A stretch of DNA of 33,047 nt from Novosphingobium sp. (lineage in GTDB: Bacteria; Pseudomonadota; Alphaproteobacteria; Sphingomonadales; Sphingomonadaceae), in NCBI GenBank assembly GCA_025356575.1, contig JANXSP010000073.1, forward strand, positions 1 to 33,047, read 5' to 3'. Position numbers and translations under genes: made by a program. The notes beneath the pieces were generated by a model. It ran no database searches and was not told the origin of the DNA. It saw only the letters and a program-made list of their open reading frames with translations. Positions 16,738 through 25,409 of this stretch are shown piece after piece; within the stretch, counting starts at the first letter, position 1; each line of letters opens with the position of its first letter.

Positions 16738-16856
16738 GCATTTATCGACCTGGGTTGCAAAATATGCATCCATAAATGATCTTTTCGCACTTGCACAATA
16801 TTTGTCCGGACGACATATCGATCCTGCCTTTCAGGCATCCTCTCCCAAAACTTCAT
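16738..16856 (+). other. AT-rich intergenic stretch with nested inverted repeats
   Basis: Clearly more AT-rich than its surroundings. CATTTAT (16739-16745) pairs with ATAAATG (16772-16778), with an inner near-match GGTTGCA / TGCATCC. TTGCAC (16791-16796) and CATATC (16814-16819) are 17 bp apart, a weak promoter candidate with only half-matches to consensus. No open frame is evident. Confidence 0.4.
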
Positions 16857-16889
16857 AAGGCCCGGTCGGCAACGTCCGGGCCTTTTTTT
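16820..16889 (+). ncRNA. Candidate small RNA: hairpin, CCTCTCC single strand, terminator
   Basis: About 70 nt with the layout of an Hfq-type small RNA. A short hairpin TGCCT-TTC-AGGCA (16825-16837) is followed by an unpaired TCCTCTCCC (16838-16846), which is complementary to purine-rich ribosome binding sites, then an A/T-rich linker and a strong intrinsic terminator. It could be an independent transcript or a product of the 3' UTR of the methyltransferase-like gene. I do not recognise it as a named family, and the 5' end is a guess. Confidence 0.3.
16857..16889 (+). terminator. Rho-independent terminator
   Basis: AAGGCCCGG (16857-16865), a 10-nt loop and CCGGGCCTT (16876-16884) form a 9-bp stem running into seven T residues (16883-16889). 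No T-run exists on the minus strand, so it acts on plus-strand transcripts only. Confidence 0.88.
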
Positions 16890-17026
16890 GTCCTGCGCCC
16901 GCGTAGCCCTGCCGGCGCGCCGGTTTGCAATCGAGCGCGCCAGTTCCTAGCTTGCCGGCTGGCCTTAACGGGCGGAACCGCCTTCACGGGCGAAAGCGCC
17001 TTTGCGCGCGGCAACGGGAAACGATC

Positions 17027-19342
17027 ATGGCGGATGCAGCGGCGGCGGTGAGCAAGGCGGAAGACACTGACGGCGTGCGCCTCCAGGTCGCCGCGGCACG
17101 TCAGGAAGAAAGCGGCCACGGCATTGCCCGGCTGGCCAAGGCGGCGATGGCTGCGCTCGGGCTCGTCGAAGGCGATGTCATCGAGATCGCGGGCAAGCGC
17201 ACAACGGTCGCGCGCGCGGTACTCGCCTATGCCGAGGACGAGGGGCTCTCGGTGATCCGCCTCGATGGGCTGCAGCGCGGCAATGCCGAGGTCGGTTCGG
17301 GCGATCATGTGGTCGTGCGCAAGGCTGTCACTCGCCCCGCCAGCCGGGTCGTGTTCGCCCCCGCGCAGCGCGAGATGCGGCTCCAGGGTCCGGCGCAGGC
17401 GCTCAAGCGCAATTTCTTCGGGCGCCCGTTCGTGGCGGGCGATCTGGTCGCCACCACCGGCCAGCAGCAGGTCCGCGACATGCCGCCCGAAGTTGCGCGG
17501 ATGTTCAACACCCCGGCCTATGCGCTGACCCAGATCCGCCTGACCGTGGTCTCGACCGTGCCCAAGGGCATCGTCCACATCGATGAAAACACCGAAGTAG
17601 AGCTGCGCGAGGAGTTCGAGGAAACCGCCGACAGCCGCGCCGACGTCAACTACGACGATGTCGGGGGGATGGGCGACACCATCCGCCAGTTGCGCGAAAT
17701 GGTCGAACTGCCGCTGCGTTATCCCGAACTGTTCACGCGGCTGGGTGTCGATCCGCCGCGCGGGGTTCTGCTCCACGGACCGCCGGGAACGGGCAAGACG
17801 CGGCTCGCGCGCGCGGTCGCCAACGAAAGCGAAGCCAGCTTCTTCGTCATCAACGGGCCTGAAATCATGGGCTCGGCCTATGGTGAAAGCGAAAAGCGCC
17901 TGCGCGAGGTGTTCGAGGAAGCTTCCAAGGCTGCGCCCTCGATCGTGTTCATCGACGAAATCGATTCGATCGCGCCCAAACGCGGCCAGGTTCAGGGCGA
18001 GGCAGAAAAGCGCCTCGTCGCGCAGTTGCTGACATTGATGGACGGGCTTCACGCGCGCTCGAACGTCGTGGTCATCGCCGCGACCAACCGCCCCGATGCG
18101 ATCGACGAGGCCCTCCGCCGCCCGGGCCGGTTCGACCGCGAGATCGTGATCGGCGTGCCCGACCAGAACGCGCGGCGGGAAATCCTCGGCATCCACACCC
18201 GTGGCATGCCGCTGGCCGATGGCGTCGACCTCGACGAACTGGCGCGCACGACGCACGGCTTCGTCGGGGCGGATTTGGCCGCGCTGGCGCGCGAGGCGGC
18301 GATCGACACGGTGCGGCGGATCATGCCGCTGCTCGACCTCGAAGCGCAGACGATCCCCGCAGAGGTGCTCGACAACCTTTCGGTCACGCGCGAGGATTTC
18401 GTCGAGGCGCTCAAGCGCGTCCAGCCCAGTGCGATGCGCGAGGTCATGGTCGAGGTTCCGCGGATCGGCTGGTCCGATATCGGCGGGCTCGACGAGGCGC
18501 AGGAGAAACTGCGCGAAGGCGTCGAACTTCCGCTGCGCAATCCCGAAGCGTTCCACCGGCTCGGTATCCGTCCGGCGCGCGGGTTCCTGCTCTATGGGCC
18601 CCCGGGTACGGGCAAGACCCTGCTCGCCAAGGCGGTGGCCAAGGAGGCCGAGGCCAACTTCATCGCGATCAAATCGTCCGATCTGTTGAGCAAATGGTAC
18701 GGTGAGAGCGAGCAGCAGATCAGCCGGCTGTTCGCCCGCGCGCGCCAGGTTGCGCCGTGCGTGATCTTCATCGACGAGATCGACAGCCTTGTCCCCGCGC
18801 GCGGTTCGGGCGCGGGCGAACCGCAAGCGACCGCGCGCGTGGTCAACACCCTGCTGGCCGAAATGGACGGGATGGAGGAGCTCCAGTCGGTGATCGTGAT
18901 CGGTGCGACCAATCGGCCCGCGCTGGTCGATCCCGCGCTGCTGCGGCCCGGGCGGTTCGACGAACTGGTCTATGTCGGCACCCCGACCGAGGCTGGCCGG
19001 CTGACCATCCTCAAGATCCACACCGCCAAGATGCCGCTGGCCAAGGACGTCGACCTCAAGGCCGTGGCGGCGCAGACCGAGCGGTTCACAGGCGCCGATC
19101 TCGAGGACGTGACCCGCCGTGCCGGTCTCGCCGCGATCCGCCGCAAGGGCGAGGCGGTCAAGACCGTCAACGCTGCCGACTTCGCCGAGGCGCTCGCCGA
19201 TTCGCGCGCAACGGTGACCGCGGAGATGGAGGAGGAATACGCCCAGATGAAGGGCGAGCTCAAAAAGCGCGCGATGGAAGTGTCCCCGATCGGGTTCCTG
19301 GCGCCGGGGATGGTCAGCTCGACGCGGGGGCGCAAGCCCTGA
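17027..19342 (+). CDS. CDC48/p97 (VAT)-type double AAA+ ATPase
   Basis: 771 residues from ATG 17027. Hexameric unfoldase of the CDC48/VCP family, typical of archaea and eukaryotes but present in some bacteria. Order: N-terminal double-psi barrel and four-stranded barrel (~12-190, with VRLQVAAARQEESGHGIARL), then AAA domain D1 with Walker A GPPGTGKT (251-258, K257) and Walker B VFIDEID (E311), then domain D2 with Walker A GPPGTGKT (K530) and Walker B VFIDEID (E584). Arginine-finger segments RRPGRFDRE and LRPGRFDE are present. The C-terminus (STRGRKP) lacks the HbYX-like tail used to dock on a proteasome. It is monocistronic, with GC-rich small hairpins in its leader. Confidence 0.93.
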   Translation: MADAAAAVSKAEDTDGVRLQVAAARQEESGHGIARLAKAAMAALGLVEGDVIEIAGKRTTVARAVLAYAEDEGLSVIRLDGLQRGNAEVGSGDHVVVRKAVTRPASRVVFAPAQREMRLQGPAQALKRNFFGRPFVAGDLVATTGQQQVRDMPPEVARMFNTPAYALTQIRLTVVSTVPKGIVHIDENTEVELREEFEETADSRADVNYDDVGGMGDTIRQLREMVELPLRYPELFTRLGVDPPRGVLLHGPPGTGKTRLARAVANESEASFFVINGPEIMGSAYGESEKRLREVFEEASKAAPSIVFIDEIDSIAPKRGQVQGEAEKRLVAQLLTLMDGLHARSNVVVIAATNRPDAIDEALRRPGRFDREIVIGVPDQNARREILGIHTRGMPLADGVDLDELARTTHGFVGADLAALAREAAIDTVRRIMPLLDLEAQTIPAEVLDNLSVTREDFVEALKRVQPSAMREVMVEVPRIGWSDIGGLDEAQEKLREGVELPLRNPEAFHRLGIRPARGFLLYGPPGTGKTLLAKAVAKEAEANFIAIKSSDLLSKWYGESEQQISRLFARARQVAPCVIFIDEIDSLVPARGSGAGEPQATARVVNTLLAEMDGMEELQSVIVIGATNRPALVDPALLRPGRFDELVYVGTPTEAGRLTILKIHTAKMPLAKDVDLKAVAAQTERFTGADLEDVTRRAGLAAIRRKGEAVKTVNAADFAEALADSRATVTAEMEEEYAQMKGELKKRAMEVSPIGFLAPGMVSSTRGRKP

Positions 19343-19358
19343 CCTCGCACAGCCCGGC

Positions 19359-20423
19359 TTATGCCGGCACGGCGTTTTCGCTGGTCTTGGTGTGCTCGCC
19401 GTGGCCGCTGTGGTCGAGCGCTTCGGGCATCTGAGTGCGGAGCCATTCGAGCATAGCCTCGCGCACCGCGAGGCGCAGCCGGTTGAGCTCTCCGGGACCC
19501 TCGGCGGTCATCACCAGTTTGAGCTCGATCACATCGATCCGGGCTTCGGCGACCTGCAGCGCGCACGTCCGCCGGTCCCAGTCGGGCTGGTCGGCGAGGA
19601 CGCGTTCGTACGCTGCGCGGATCGGCGGAATGGGGTTGCCCGGCAGGATCGGCAGCAGCACCGATCCGGTGATCCCGCCGCCGGTCCGGGTCCAGTTCTG
19701 GAACGTCGCATCAAGCAGCCGCGCGGTCGGCACGATGACCCTGCGTTCGTCGCCGGTGCGGACCACGATGTAGCTCAGCCGGATATCCTCGACCCGACCC
19801 GCCTCGCCGTCGACCACGACATAGTCGTCGATCCGCAGCGGCTCGGTCAGCGCGATCTGAAGCCCCGCGATCAGCGATTTCAAGGCGGGCTGCGCCGCTG
19901 CGCCAAACGCCAGCCCGATCAATCCGGCCGAAGCGAGCAGCGTCGTGCCGATCGTGCGCACCCCGGGGATCGCGAACAGGACCAGCCCGGCAGCCACGAA
20001 CACGATCACGAAATGCGCGATCCGCGCAAAGATGCGGACGCGGGTGCGCTGGCTGCGCGCAATCTCGGTCTGCGGGTTGGCGAGCGCGCGCGCATCGAGA
20101 CCGTCGGCGAACCCCTGGACCAGCGCGAACGCCAGCCACCCGATCAGCGCGGGGAAGATGAGGTTGCCGCTATGGTCCCAGGCGCGCGCCAGCAAGCGGT
20201 TCTCGGGTGCCGCGATCGCCAGCGCCACCGCCACCATCGTCCAGCGCAGCGGCTGGGCGAGGTGCGCAACGATCACGTCGTCGCTGTGCATTGGCGAGAG
20301 CCGGGCGATCCGCCGCGCCAGGGCGAGCAGCGCCAGGTGCGCGCCCAGCGCCACCGTAGTCGCCACCGCGGCAAGCGTGGCGCTGGCGAGGAGCTCTTCG
20401 ACGGCGATCGGACGAAATGTCAT
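19359..20423 (-). CDS. MscS-family mechanosensitive channel
   Basis: 354 residues from ATG 20423. Small-conductance mechanosensitive channel homologue in the inner membrane. About five hydrophobic helices are visible (~9-38, 60-75, 90-110, 140-160 and the pore helix). The pore-lining TM3 TIGTTLLASAGLIGLAFGAAAQPALKSLI is well conserved and leads into the beta domain LRIDDYVVVDGEAGRVEDIRLSYIVVRTGDERRVIVPTARLL. The Asn usual in the final strand element (NWTRTG) is retained. The C-terminal His-rich tail (DHSGHGEH) is unusual. The gene converges on the CDC48-type gene with 16 bp between stops. Confidence 0.9.
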   Translation of the reverse strand: MTFRPIAVEELLASATLAAVATTVALGAHLALLALARRIARLSPMHSDDVIVAHLAQPLRWTMVAVALAIAAPENRLLARAWDHSGNLIFPALIGWLAFALVQGFADGLDARALANPQTEIARSQRTRVRIFARIAHFVIVFVAAGLVLFAIPGVRTIGTTLLASAGLIGLAFGAAAQPALKSLIAGLQIALTEPLRIDDYVVVDGEAGRVEDIRLSYIVVRTGDERRVIVPTARLLDATFQNWTRTGGGITGSVLLPILPGNPIPPIRAAYERVLADQPDWDRRTCALQVAEARIDVIELKLVMTAEGPGELNRLRLAVREAMLEWLRTQMPEALDHSGHGEHTKTSENAVPA

Positions 20424-20509
20424 CGTGGCGCTATCGCGGCCCGCGCGCGGCGAAGCAAGTCGGGGAGGCTGACGCTCCCGGCCCAGATGGGGCAGCTTGG
20501 CCGCGCCGC

Positions 20510-21820
20510 TTATGCGCGCAGGGGGAAGTCTATCTGCAATTCGATCCCGTCGGAGTGGAAAACGCGCCGGGCGGTTCCGCCGAGTTGCCGCGCCGAGCTT
20601 TGGATGAGCAGCGTGCCGAAGCCGGTATGATCGCTTCCCGGACAAGGGCCGCCGCAGGTTTCGCGCCAGACGAGCGAAAGGTTTTGCGGCACGGCATCAT
20701 CCAGCGTCCAGGCGACGCGAAGCTTGCCGCCCGGCGCGGCCCACGCCCCGTATTTGACGGTATTGGTGACAAGTTCGTGGAGCACCAGCCCCAGCGGCAC
20801 GACATCGCGCGACGTCAGGACGACTTCGGGGCCATCGCTCTGGAACACATTGGCCTCGGAACGGTACGGCGCGACCGCGGTATCGATGAGCAGGCCAAGC
20901 TGGGCGACGGCCTTGTCGGGCGCCCCCGTGGTCACTTCGTGCGCCTTCAACAGCGCGTGGATTCGCGCGGCGATGCGCTCGATCACCGGGCGGGCTTCGG
21001 GCGCATCGCGTCCGCTCATCCGCACGATGGCGAGGACGACCGCGAACAGGTTCTTGACCCGGTGGTTGAGCTCGCGCGCCAACAGGTCGGCGCGGTCGCG
21101 CGCTTCGCCCAAGGCGGCGGCATTGGCGGCTGCCGCTTCGGCGTTGGCGGTACGCACGACCAGCCACAGCCCCAGCCCGAGAGCCAGGCCGACCAGCCCC
21201 AGCAGCATCATCAGCAGCGGGATCACCCGCGCCTCGTTGGCCGCGCCCGCCGCGTTGGCGCGATCGAGAATGCCGCTTTCGGTCGCTTCCAGTTCGAGGA
21301 TCGACCGGCGCAGCCGCTCCATGACGTCCTGGCCTTCGTCGCTGAGGATGCGCCGCTGCGCTCCGGTGACATCGCCCGCCTCGATCTGCGCTATGGTCTG
21401 CCCAAGCTCGGCGAACTTGGCATCGCTGAGCTGACTGACCTGCATCAGCAGGGCTTTCTGGCGCGGGGTCGCGCTGGCGCCCATGGCGGCGGTCAATTCG
21501 GCCACCGCCGGGCGATAGCGCTCGCGCGCAAACAGATATGGGGCGAGATACCTGCGGTCGAGGGTGATGTAAAACCCGCGCTGGCCGGTCTCTGCGTCGA
21601 CCGCGGCCCGGTTTATATCACGCAGCGATTGCAGCACCTGATTGGTCCGGCGCACCTGGACGCGTTCGGAGCGCTCGGCCTGAATGGTGTTGAGGATCAG
21701 CCACATCGCCCCGATCAGCGCCATCGCGATAAGCGCGAACAGCGCCAGGCTCGGTCGCTTCACCGCGCGCAGCCAAGGCGGCACGCTGGCCGTGCTGGTT
21801 GGCTCGATGCTTGCGTCCAT
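20510..21820 (-). CDS. HWE-family sensor histidine kinase with CHASE3-like sensor
   Basis: 436 residues from ATG 21820. TM1 (~24-44) and TM2 (~199-222) enclose a helical extracytoplasmic domain with the CHASE3 signature DAETGQRGFYITLDRRYL. The kinase part has the phospho-accepting H253 in ARELNHRVKNLFAVV, an N-box containing His and Asn (LVLHELVTNTVKYGAW) and the WxE of the G1 region (LVWRET), which together define the HWE group. The last part ends in a HATPase fold with GFGTLLIQSS. In alphaproteobacteria such kinases often feed the PhyR/EcfG general stress response, but no response regulator lies nearby. A start at ATG 21862 is possible but lacks a ribosome binding site. Confidence 0.88.
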   Translation of the reverse strand: MDASIEPTSTASVPPWLRAVKRPSLALFALIAMALIGAMWLILNTIQAERSERVQVRRTNQVLQSLRDINRAAVDAETGQRGFYITLDRRYLAPYLFARERYRPAVAELTAAMGASATPRQKALLMQVSQLSDAKFAELGQTIAQIEAGDVTGAQRRILSDEGQDVMERLRRSILELEATESGILDRANAAGAANEARVIPLLMMLLGLVGLALGLGLWLVVRTANAEAAAANAAALGEARDRADLLARELNHRVKNLFAVVLAIVRMSGRDAPEARPVIERIAARIHALLKAHEVTTGAPDKAVAQLGLLIDTAVAPYRSEANVFQSDGPEVVLTSRDVVPLGLVLHELVTNTVKYGAWAAPGGKLRVAWTLDDAVPQNLSLVWRETCGGPCPGSDHTGFGTLLIQSSARQLGGTARRVFHSDGIELQIDFPLRA

Positions 21821-21912
21821 GCGTTCCCGGATAATCCCGAACGTGCGGCCCGGCAAGATCATCAAGCACTTACAACGGCTTCATAATTCGCACGGGTAAC
21901 GAGCCGCCGATC

Positions 21913-24798
21913 CTAGTGTGCTGCGCCCCAACTGTGCCCGGTGCCGATGTCGATTCCCAGCGGAACGTCGAGCGGCACGGCGGGCAGCGCGGCTTCGGCC
22001 ATCGTCCGCTCGATCACCGGCGATGCGGCGGCGACCAGCGCTTCGGGCAGCTCGAACACCAGTTCATCGTGGACCTGAAGCAGCATGCGCACTCCGTCGC
22101 GCGCGCCCGGGCGCAGTCCGGCGGCAGCCAGTGCGGGGTTCATCCGCGCCATCGCGCGCTTGATGATATCGGCGCTGGTGCCCTGGATCGGTGCGTTGAT
22201 CGCGGCGCGCTCGCTCCCCTGGCGCTCGTTCGGCTGGCGCGAATTGATCCGCGGGAACCACGTCTTGCGCCCGAACAGCGTTTCGGAATAGCCACGCTCG
22301 CGCACGCTCTCGAGCGTCGTGACGATGTAGCGCTGGATCCCGGGGAAGCGCTCGAAATAGCGGTCGATCATCGCCTGCGCCTCGTCGGAGGAGACCCCGA
22401 GCCGTCCGCCCAGGCCCCACCGGCTGATGCCGTAGAGGATCGCGAAGTTGATCGTCTTGGCGCGGCCGCGGGTGTCACGGTCGACGCTGCCGAACATCTC
22501 CATCGCGGTGCGCGCGTGAATGTCCTCGCCGTTCGCGAACGCTTCCTTGAGCGCGGGGACATCGGCCATGTGCGCGGCCAGGCGCAGCTCGATCTGGCTG
22601 TAGTCGGCGGCGAGCAGGACATTGCCCGGTTCGGCGACGAACGCCTCGCGGATCTGGCGGCCGATTTCGGTGCGGATCGGGATGTTCTGGAGGTTCGGCT
22701 CGGTCGACGAGAGCCGCCCGGTCTGCGCCCCGACCAGGCTGTAGCTGGTGTGGACACGGCCGGTCGCGGGGTTAATCGCGGCCTGCAGCGCCTCGGTATA
22801 GGTCGAGCGCAGCTTCGACAGCTGGCGCCATTCGAGCACCTTGCCCGCGACCGCCGAATGCGGTCCGTCGATCTGCTGCGTGGCAAGACCTTCGAGCGTG
22901 GCCTGATCGGTGGAATACTGCCCGCTCTTGCCCTTGCGCCCGCCCTTGTAGCCGAGCTTGTCGAACAGGATTTCACCGAGCTGCTTGGGGCTGCCGATCG
23001 TGAACTCCTGGCCGCAAAGGCCGAAGACTTCGCACTCGAGCGCGGCTATCGCCTCGGCGAATTCGCCCGAAAGCTGGGCCAGACGCTCGCGGTCGACCTT
23101 GATCCCGTGGCGCTCCATCCCCGCGACCACCGCGATCAGCGGACGGTCGACCCGCTGATAGACGCGCGTTCCGCCTTCCTCGGACAGCCGCGGGGCAAGC
23201 ACGCGGTGGAGCCGCCAGGTCACGTCGGCATCTTCCGCGGCGTATTGCGTGGCGCGGTTTAGCGGCACTTCGCCGAACGGGATCAGCTTCTTGCCGCTGC
23301 CGCAGACATCCTTGAAGGTCAGCGTGGTGTGGCCGAGGTGGCGCAGCGCGAGCGCATCCATCCCGTGGCTGCCGCCGATCCCTTCCTCGCTCCGCCCCGC
23401 GTCGAGATCGAAGCTCATCACCATCGTATCGTCGATCGGCGAAATCATGACGCCGTGCCGGGCGAGGATGTTGATGTCGTACTTGATGTTCTGGCCGATC
23501 TTGAGGACCGCGTCGCTTTCCAGCAGCGGCTTCAGCCGGGCCAGTGCGTCGGCCAGCGGAATCTGCTCCGGGTTCTCCGAAAACATGTCGCTGCCGCCGT
23601 GGCCGAGCGGGATGTAGCAAGCATCGTTGGGCCCCAGCCCCAGGCTGATCCCGGTGAGTTCGGCGCGCATCGCGTCGAGCGCGCTGGTCTCGGTATCGAT
23701 CGCGACGCTGCGCGCGGCGAACGCGCGGGCGATCCACGCGTCGAGGCGGCCGGGCGTCTGGACGCATTCGTAGGCGGTGAGGTCGACCGCGGGCATCTCG
23801 GGCAGCGGCTGGCGGTTGCCCCCCAAGGCCGGGTCCGTCGACGCGGCAAGCGCACCGGGAGTGACTTGCTTGGCCGGGTTGAGCTGGGTCTTGGGCCCCG
23901 GCGCAGTGCCGCCATCGCCGAGCCGCTTGAGCAGGCTGGTGAAGCCGTGCTCGGTCAGGAACGCGGCGAGCGGCGCGGGGGGTATCGCCTGGAGCGCGAA
24001 ATCCTCGATCGCGATCGGCAGGTCGCAATCTTCCTTGAGCTGGACGAGGACACGGCTCAGCCGCGCCATGTCCGCCTGGTCGATCAGGCTTTGCTGCATC
24101 TTCGATGGCTTCATCTCGGGCGCCGCGGCCAGCGCGGCTTCGAGATTGCCATAGTCCTGGATCAGCTTGGTCGCGGTCTTGGGTCCGATCCCGCGGATGC
24201 CCGGAACATTGTCGACCGCATCGCCCATCAGCGCGAGGACGTCGCCGACCAGTTCGGGCACGACGCCGAACTTTTCGACCACTTCGGCGACATCGATCCG
24301 CTGGTTCTTCATGGTATCGAGCATGTCGATACAGCCCCCACCCGTGGCGCACTTGCCGACCAGCTGCATCAGGTCCTTGTCCGAACTGACGATGGTTACG
24401 TCCCAGCCCTTGAGCGTGGCGGCGCGGGCATAGCTGGCGATGAGGTCATCGGCCTCGAGATCGTCTTCCTCGATACACGCCAGGCTGAAAGCGCGAGTGG
24501 CGTCGCGGATCAGCGGGAACTGCGGGACCAGATCGTCGGGCGGGGGCGGACGGTGGGCCTTGTACTGATCGTAAAGCGCGTTGCGGAAGCTCGTCGATCC
24601 CTTGTCGAGGATCACCGCCAGATGGGTCGGACCGTCGGCCTTGTTGAGGTCCTCGGCCAGCCGCCAGAGCATCGTGGTATAGCCATAGACCGCTCCTACG
24701 GGCACCCCGTGGGGGTTGGTCAGCGGCGGCAGGCGGTGATAGGCGCGGAAGATATAGGCCGATCCATCGACCAGGTAGAGGTGCTGTCGGGGTTCCAT
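21913..24798 (-). CDS. polA: DNA polymerase I
   Basis: 961 residues from ATG 24798, the full three-domain enzyme for Okazaki fragment processing and repair. The 5' nuclease domain (1-~290) begins LYLVDGSAYIFRAYH and holds VTIVSSDKDLMQLV and GDAVDNVPGIRGIGPKTA. The 3'-5' exonuclease domain (~360-540) keeps the catalytic DTET (SVAIDTETSALDAM), so proofreading is probably active. The polymerase domain has motif A DYSQIELR (~735), motif B RGRAKTINFAILYGIS and motif C VHDELVFE (~911). It is monocistronic or followed by the histidine kinase 92 bp downstream. Confidence 0.97.
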   Translation of the reverse strand: MEPRQHLYLVDGSAYIFRAYHRLPPLTNPHGVPVGAVYGYTTMLWRLAEDLNKADGPTHLAVILDKGSTSFRNALYDQYKAHRPPPPDDLVPQFPLIRDATRAFSLACIEEDDLEADDLIASYARAATLKGWDVTIVSSDKDLMQLVGKCATGGGCIDMLDTMKNQRIDVAEVVEKFGVVPELVGDVLALMGDAVDNVPGIRGIGPKTATKLIQDYGNLEAALAAAPEMKPSKMQQSLIDQADMARLSRVLVQLKEDCDLPIAIEDFALQAIPPAPLAAFLTEHGFTSLLKRLGDGGTAPGPKTQLNPAKQVTPGALAASTDPALGGNRQPLPEMPAVDLTAYECVQTPGRLDAWIARAFAARSVAIDTETSALDAMRAELTGISLGLGPNDACYIPLGHGGSDMFSENPEQIPLADALARLKPLLESDAVLKIGQNIKYDINILARHGVMISPIDDTMVMSFDLDAGRSEEGIGGSHGMDALALRHLGHTTLTFKDVCGSGKKLIPFGEVPLNRATQYAAEDADVTWRLHRVLAPRLSEEGGTRVYQRVDRPLIAVVAGMERHGIKVDRERLAQLSGEFAEAIAALECEVFGLCGQEFTIGSPKQLGEILFDKLGYKGGRKGKSGQYSTDQATLEGLATQQIDGPHSAVAGKVLEWRQLSKLRSTYTEALQAAINPATGRVHTSYSLVGAQTGRLSSTEPNLQNIPIRTEIGRQIREAFVAEPGNVLLAADYSQIELRLAAHMADVPALKEAFANGEDIHARTAMEMFGSVDRDTRGRAKTINFAILYGISRWGLGGRLGVSSDEAQAMIDRYFERFPGIQRYIVTTLESVRERGYSETLFGRKTWFPRINSRQPNERQGSERAAINAPIQGTSADIIKRAMARMNPALAAAGLRPGARDGVRMLLQVHDELVFELPEALVAAASPVIERTMAEAALPAVPLDVPLGIDIGTGHSWGAAH

Positions 24799-24939
24799 GA
24801 CGTGGCTCTAGCAGCCGCGCACAAGGTCGTCGATTCGCTGCGGTCCGGCGTCCAGGCGCCGAATTCGGGGGCCGTCATGCAATTGCCGCAATTGCCGCCG
24901 AAGGTGGTTACCGCACGATTTCAGCGAGTCCTCGGCTTT

Positions 24940-24958
24940 TGCAAGAGTAGCTCTTGCA
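24940..24958. repeat. Perfect inverted repeat TGCAAGAG-TAG-CTCTTGCA
   Basis: 8-bp arms with a 3-bp centre, in the polA/lipoprotein intergenic space. There is no T-run after it on either strand, so it is not an obvious terminator. It could be an operator or a hairpin. Confidence 0.7.
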
Positions 24959-24963
24959 TCGGG

Positions 24964-24986
24964 GCGCCAACGCGATTATTTGGCGC
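24964..24986. repeat. Perfect inverted repeat GCGCCAA / TTGGCGC
   Basis: 7-bp arms with a 9-bp AT-containing centre (CGCGATTAT), six bases right of the previous palindrome and about 100 bp upstream of the lipoprotein start. The half-sites are one helical turn and a half apart, compatible with a dimeric regulator. Confidence 0.65.
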
Positions 24987-25084
24987 GTGAAGTCTACCTA
25001 TTCGGTTGGCTTTCCGCCCGGACCGAATTCCTCTTCCTGAGGGCGGCCGTGCGTGGTCCACTCGCTGTTCAAGGAATACCACAC

Positions 25085-25381
25085 ATGCGCAAGATGATCT
25101 TTGCTGCTGCCGTTGCCGGCGCCGCTCTCTCGCTTTCGGCCTGCTCGCAGAAGACCGAAGACGCCGCTGCAACCACTGCTGATTCGGCTGCAACCGACGC
25201 CGCTTCGACCGCAACCGACGCCGCCATGGCTGCTTCGACTGCTGCGACCGACGCCGCGACTGCCGCTTCGTCGGCCGCTACCGACGCTGCGACTGCTGCT
25301 TCGACTGCCGCTACCGCTGCTGCTGCTGCAGCTTCGGGCGCCGCTGCCGACGCTTCGGCCGCTGCTGCGAAAAAGATGTAA
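25085..25381 (+). CDS. Small Ala-rich lipoprotein with 11-residue repeats
   Basis: 98 residues from ATG 25085. The signal peptide MRKMIFAAAVAGAALSLSAC has a clear lipobox LSAC (C20). The mature 79 residues are almost only Ala, Thr, Ser and Asp. Residues 51-94 are four 11-residue units of the form STAATDAATAA, which should make one long amphipathic helix. The tail is AAAKKM. Length and layout recall Braun lipoprotein and LEA-like helices, though no sequence kinship is claimed. Many codons are GCT, unlike the GCG/GCC of neighbours, and a strong terminator follows, both consistent with high expression. Lysines near the C-terminus could be anchoring points, but the last residue is Met, unlike Lpp. 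Confidence 0.8.
   Translation: MRKMIFAAAVAGAALSLSACSQKTEDAAATTADSAATDAASTATDAAMAASTAATDAATAASSAATDAATAASTAATAAAAAASGAAADASAAAAKKM
25235..25366 (+). repeat. Four 33-bp tandem units in the lipoprotein gene
   Basis: Each unit starts with TCG and encodes 11 residues. Units 1 and 2 are nearly identical in protein. Units 3 and 4 are diverged by Ala substitutions. All remain in frame. Confidence 0.8.
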
Positions 25382-25409
25382 TCTTCGCCTCACGGCAAGA
25401 CTACGTTCG

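Larger units (their letters stand above)
24799..25084. promoter_or_regulatory. Intergenic region between polA and the small lipoprotein gene
   Basis: Shared upstream region of two divergent genes, 286 bp, with no convincing coding frame. It contains two perfect inverted repeats, described separately, in its right half. The lipoprotein's ribosome binding site is AAGGA near 25071. No textbook -35/-10 pair stands out. Confidence 0.5.

Noticed and set aside
16970..17026. Structured leader or riboswitch before the CDC48-type gene
   Set aside because: Short GGCGG-AA-CCGCC-type pairings exist but have two-base loops and are expected by chance at this GC content.
16853..19021. Open frame of 722 codons on the minus strand opposite the CDC48-type gene
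   Set aside because: Composition is a mirror of the AAA+ coding strand (many Asp/His/Arg), with no family motif. It also runs through a plus-strand terminator.
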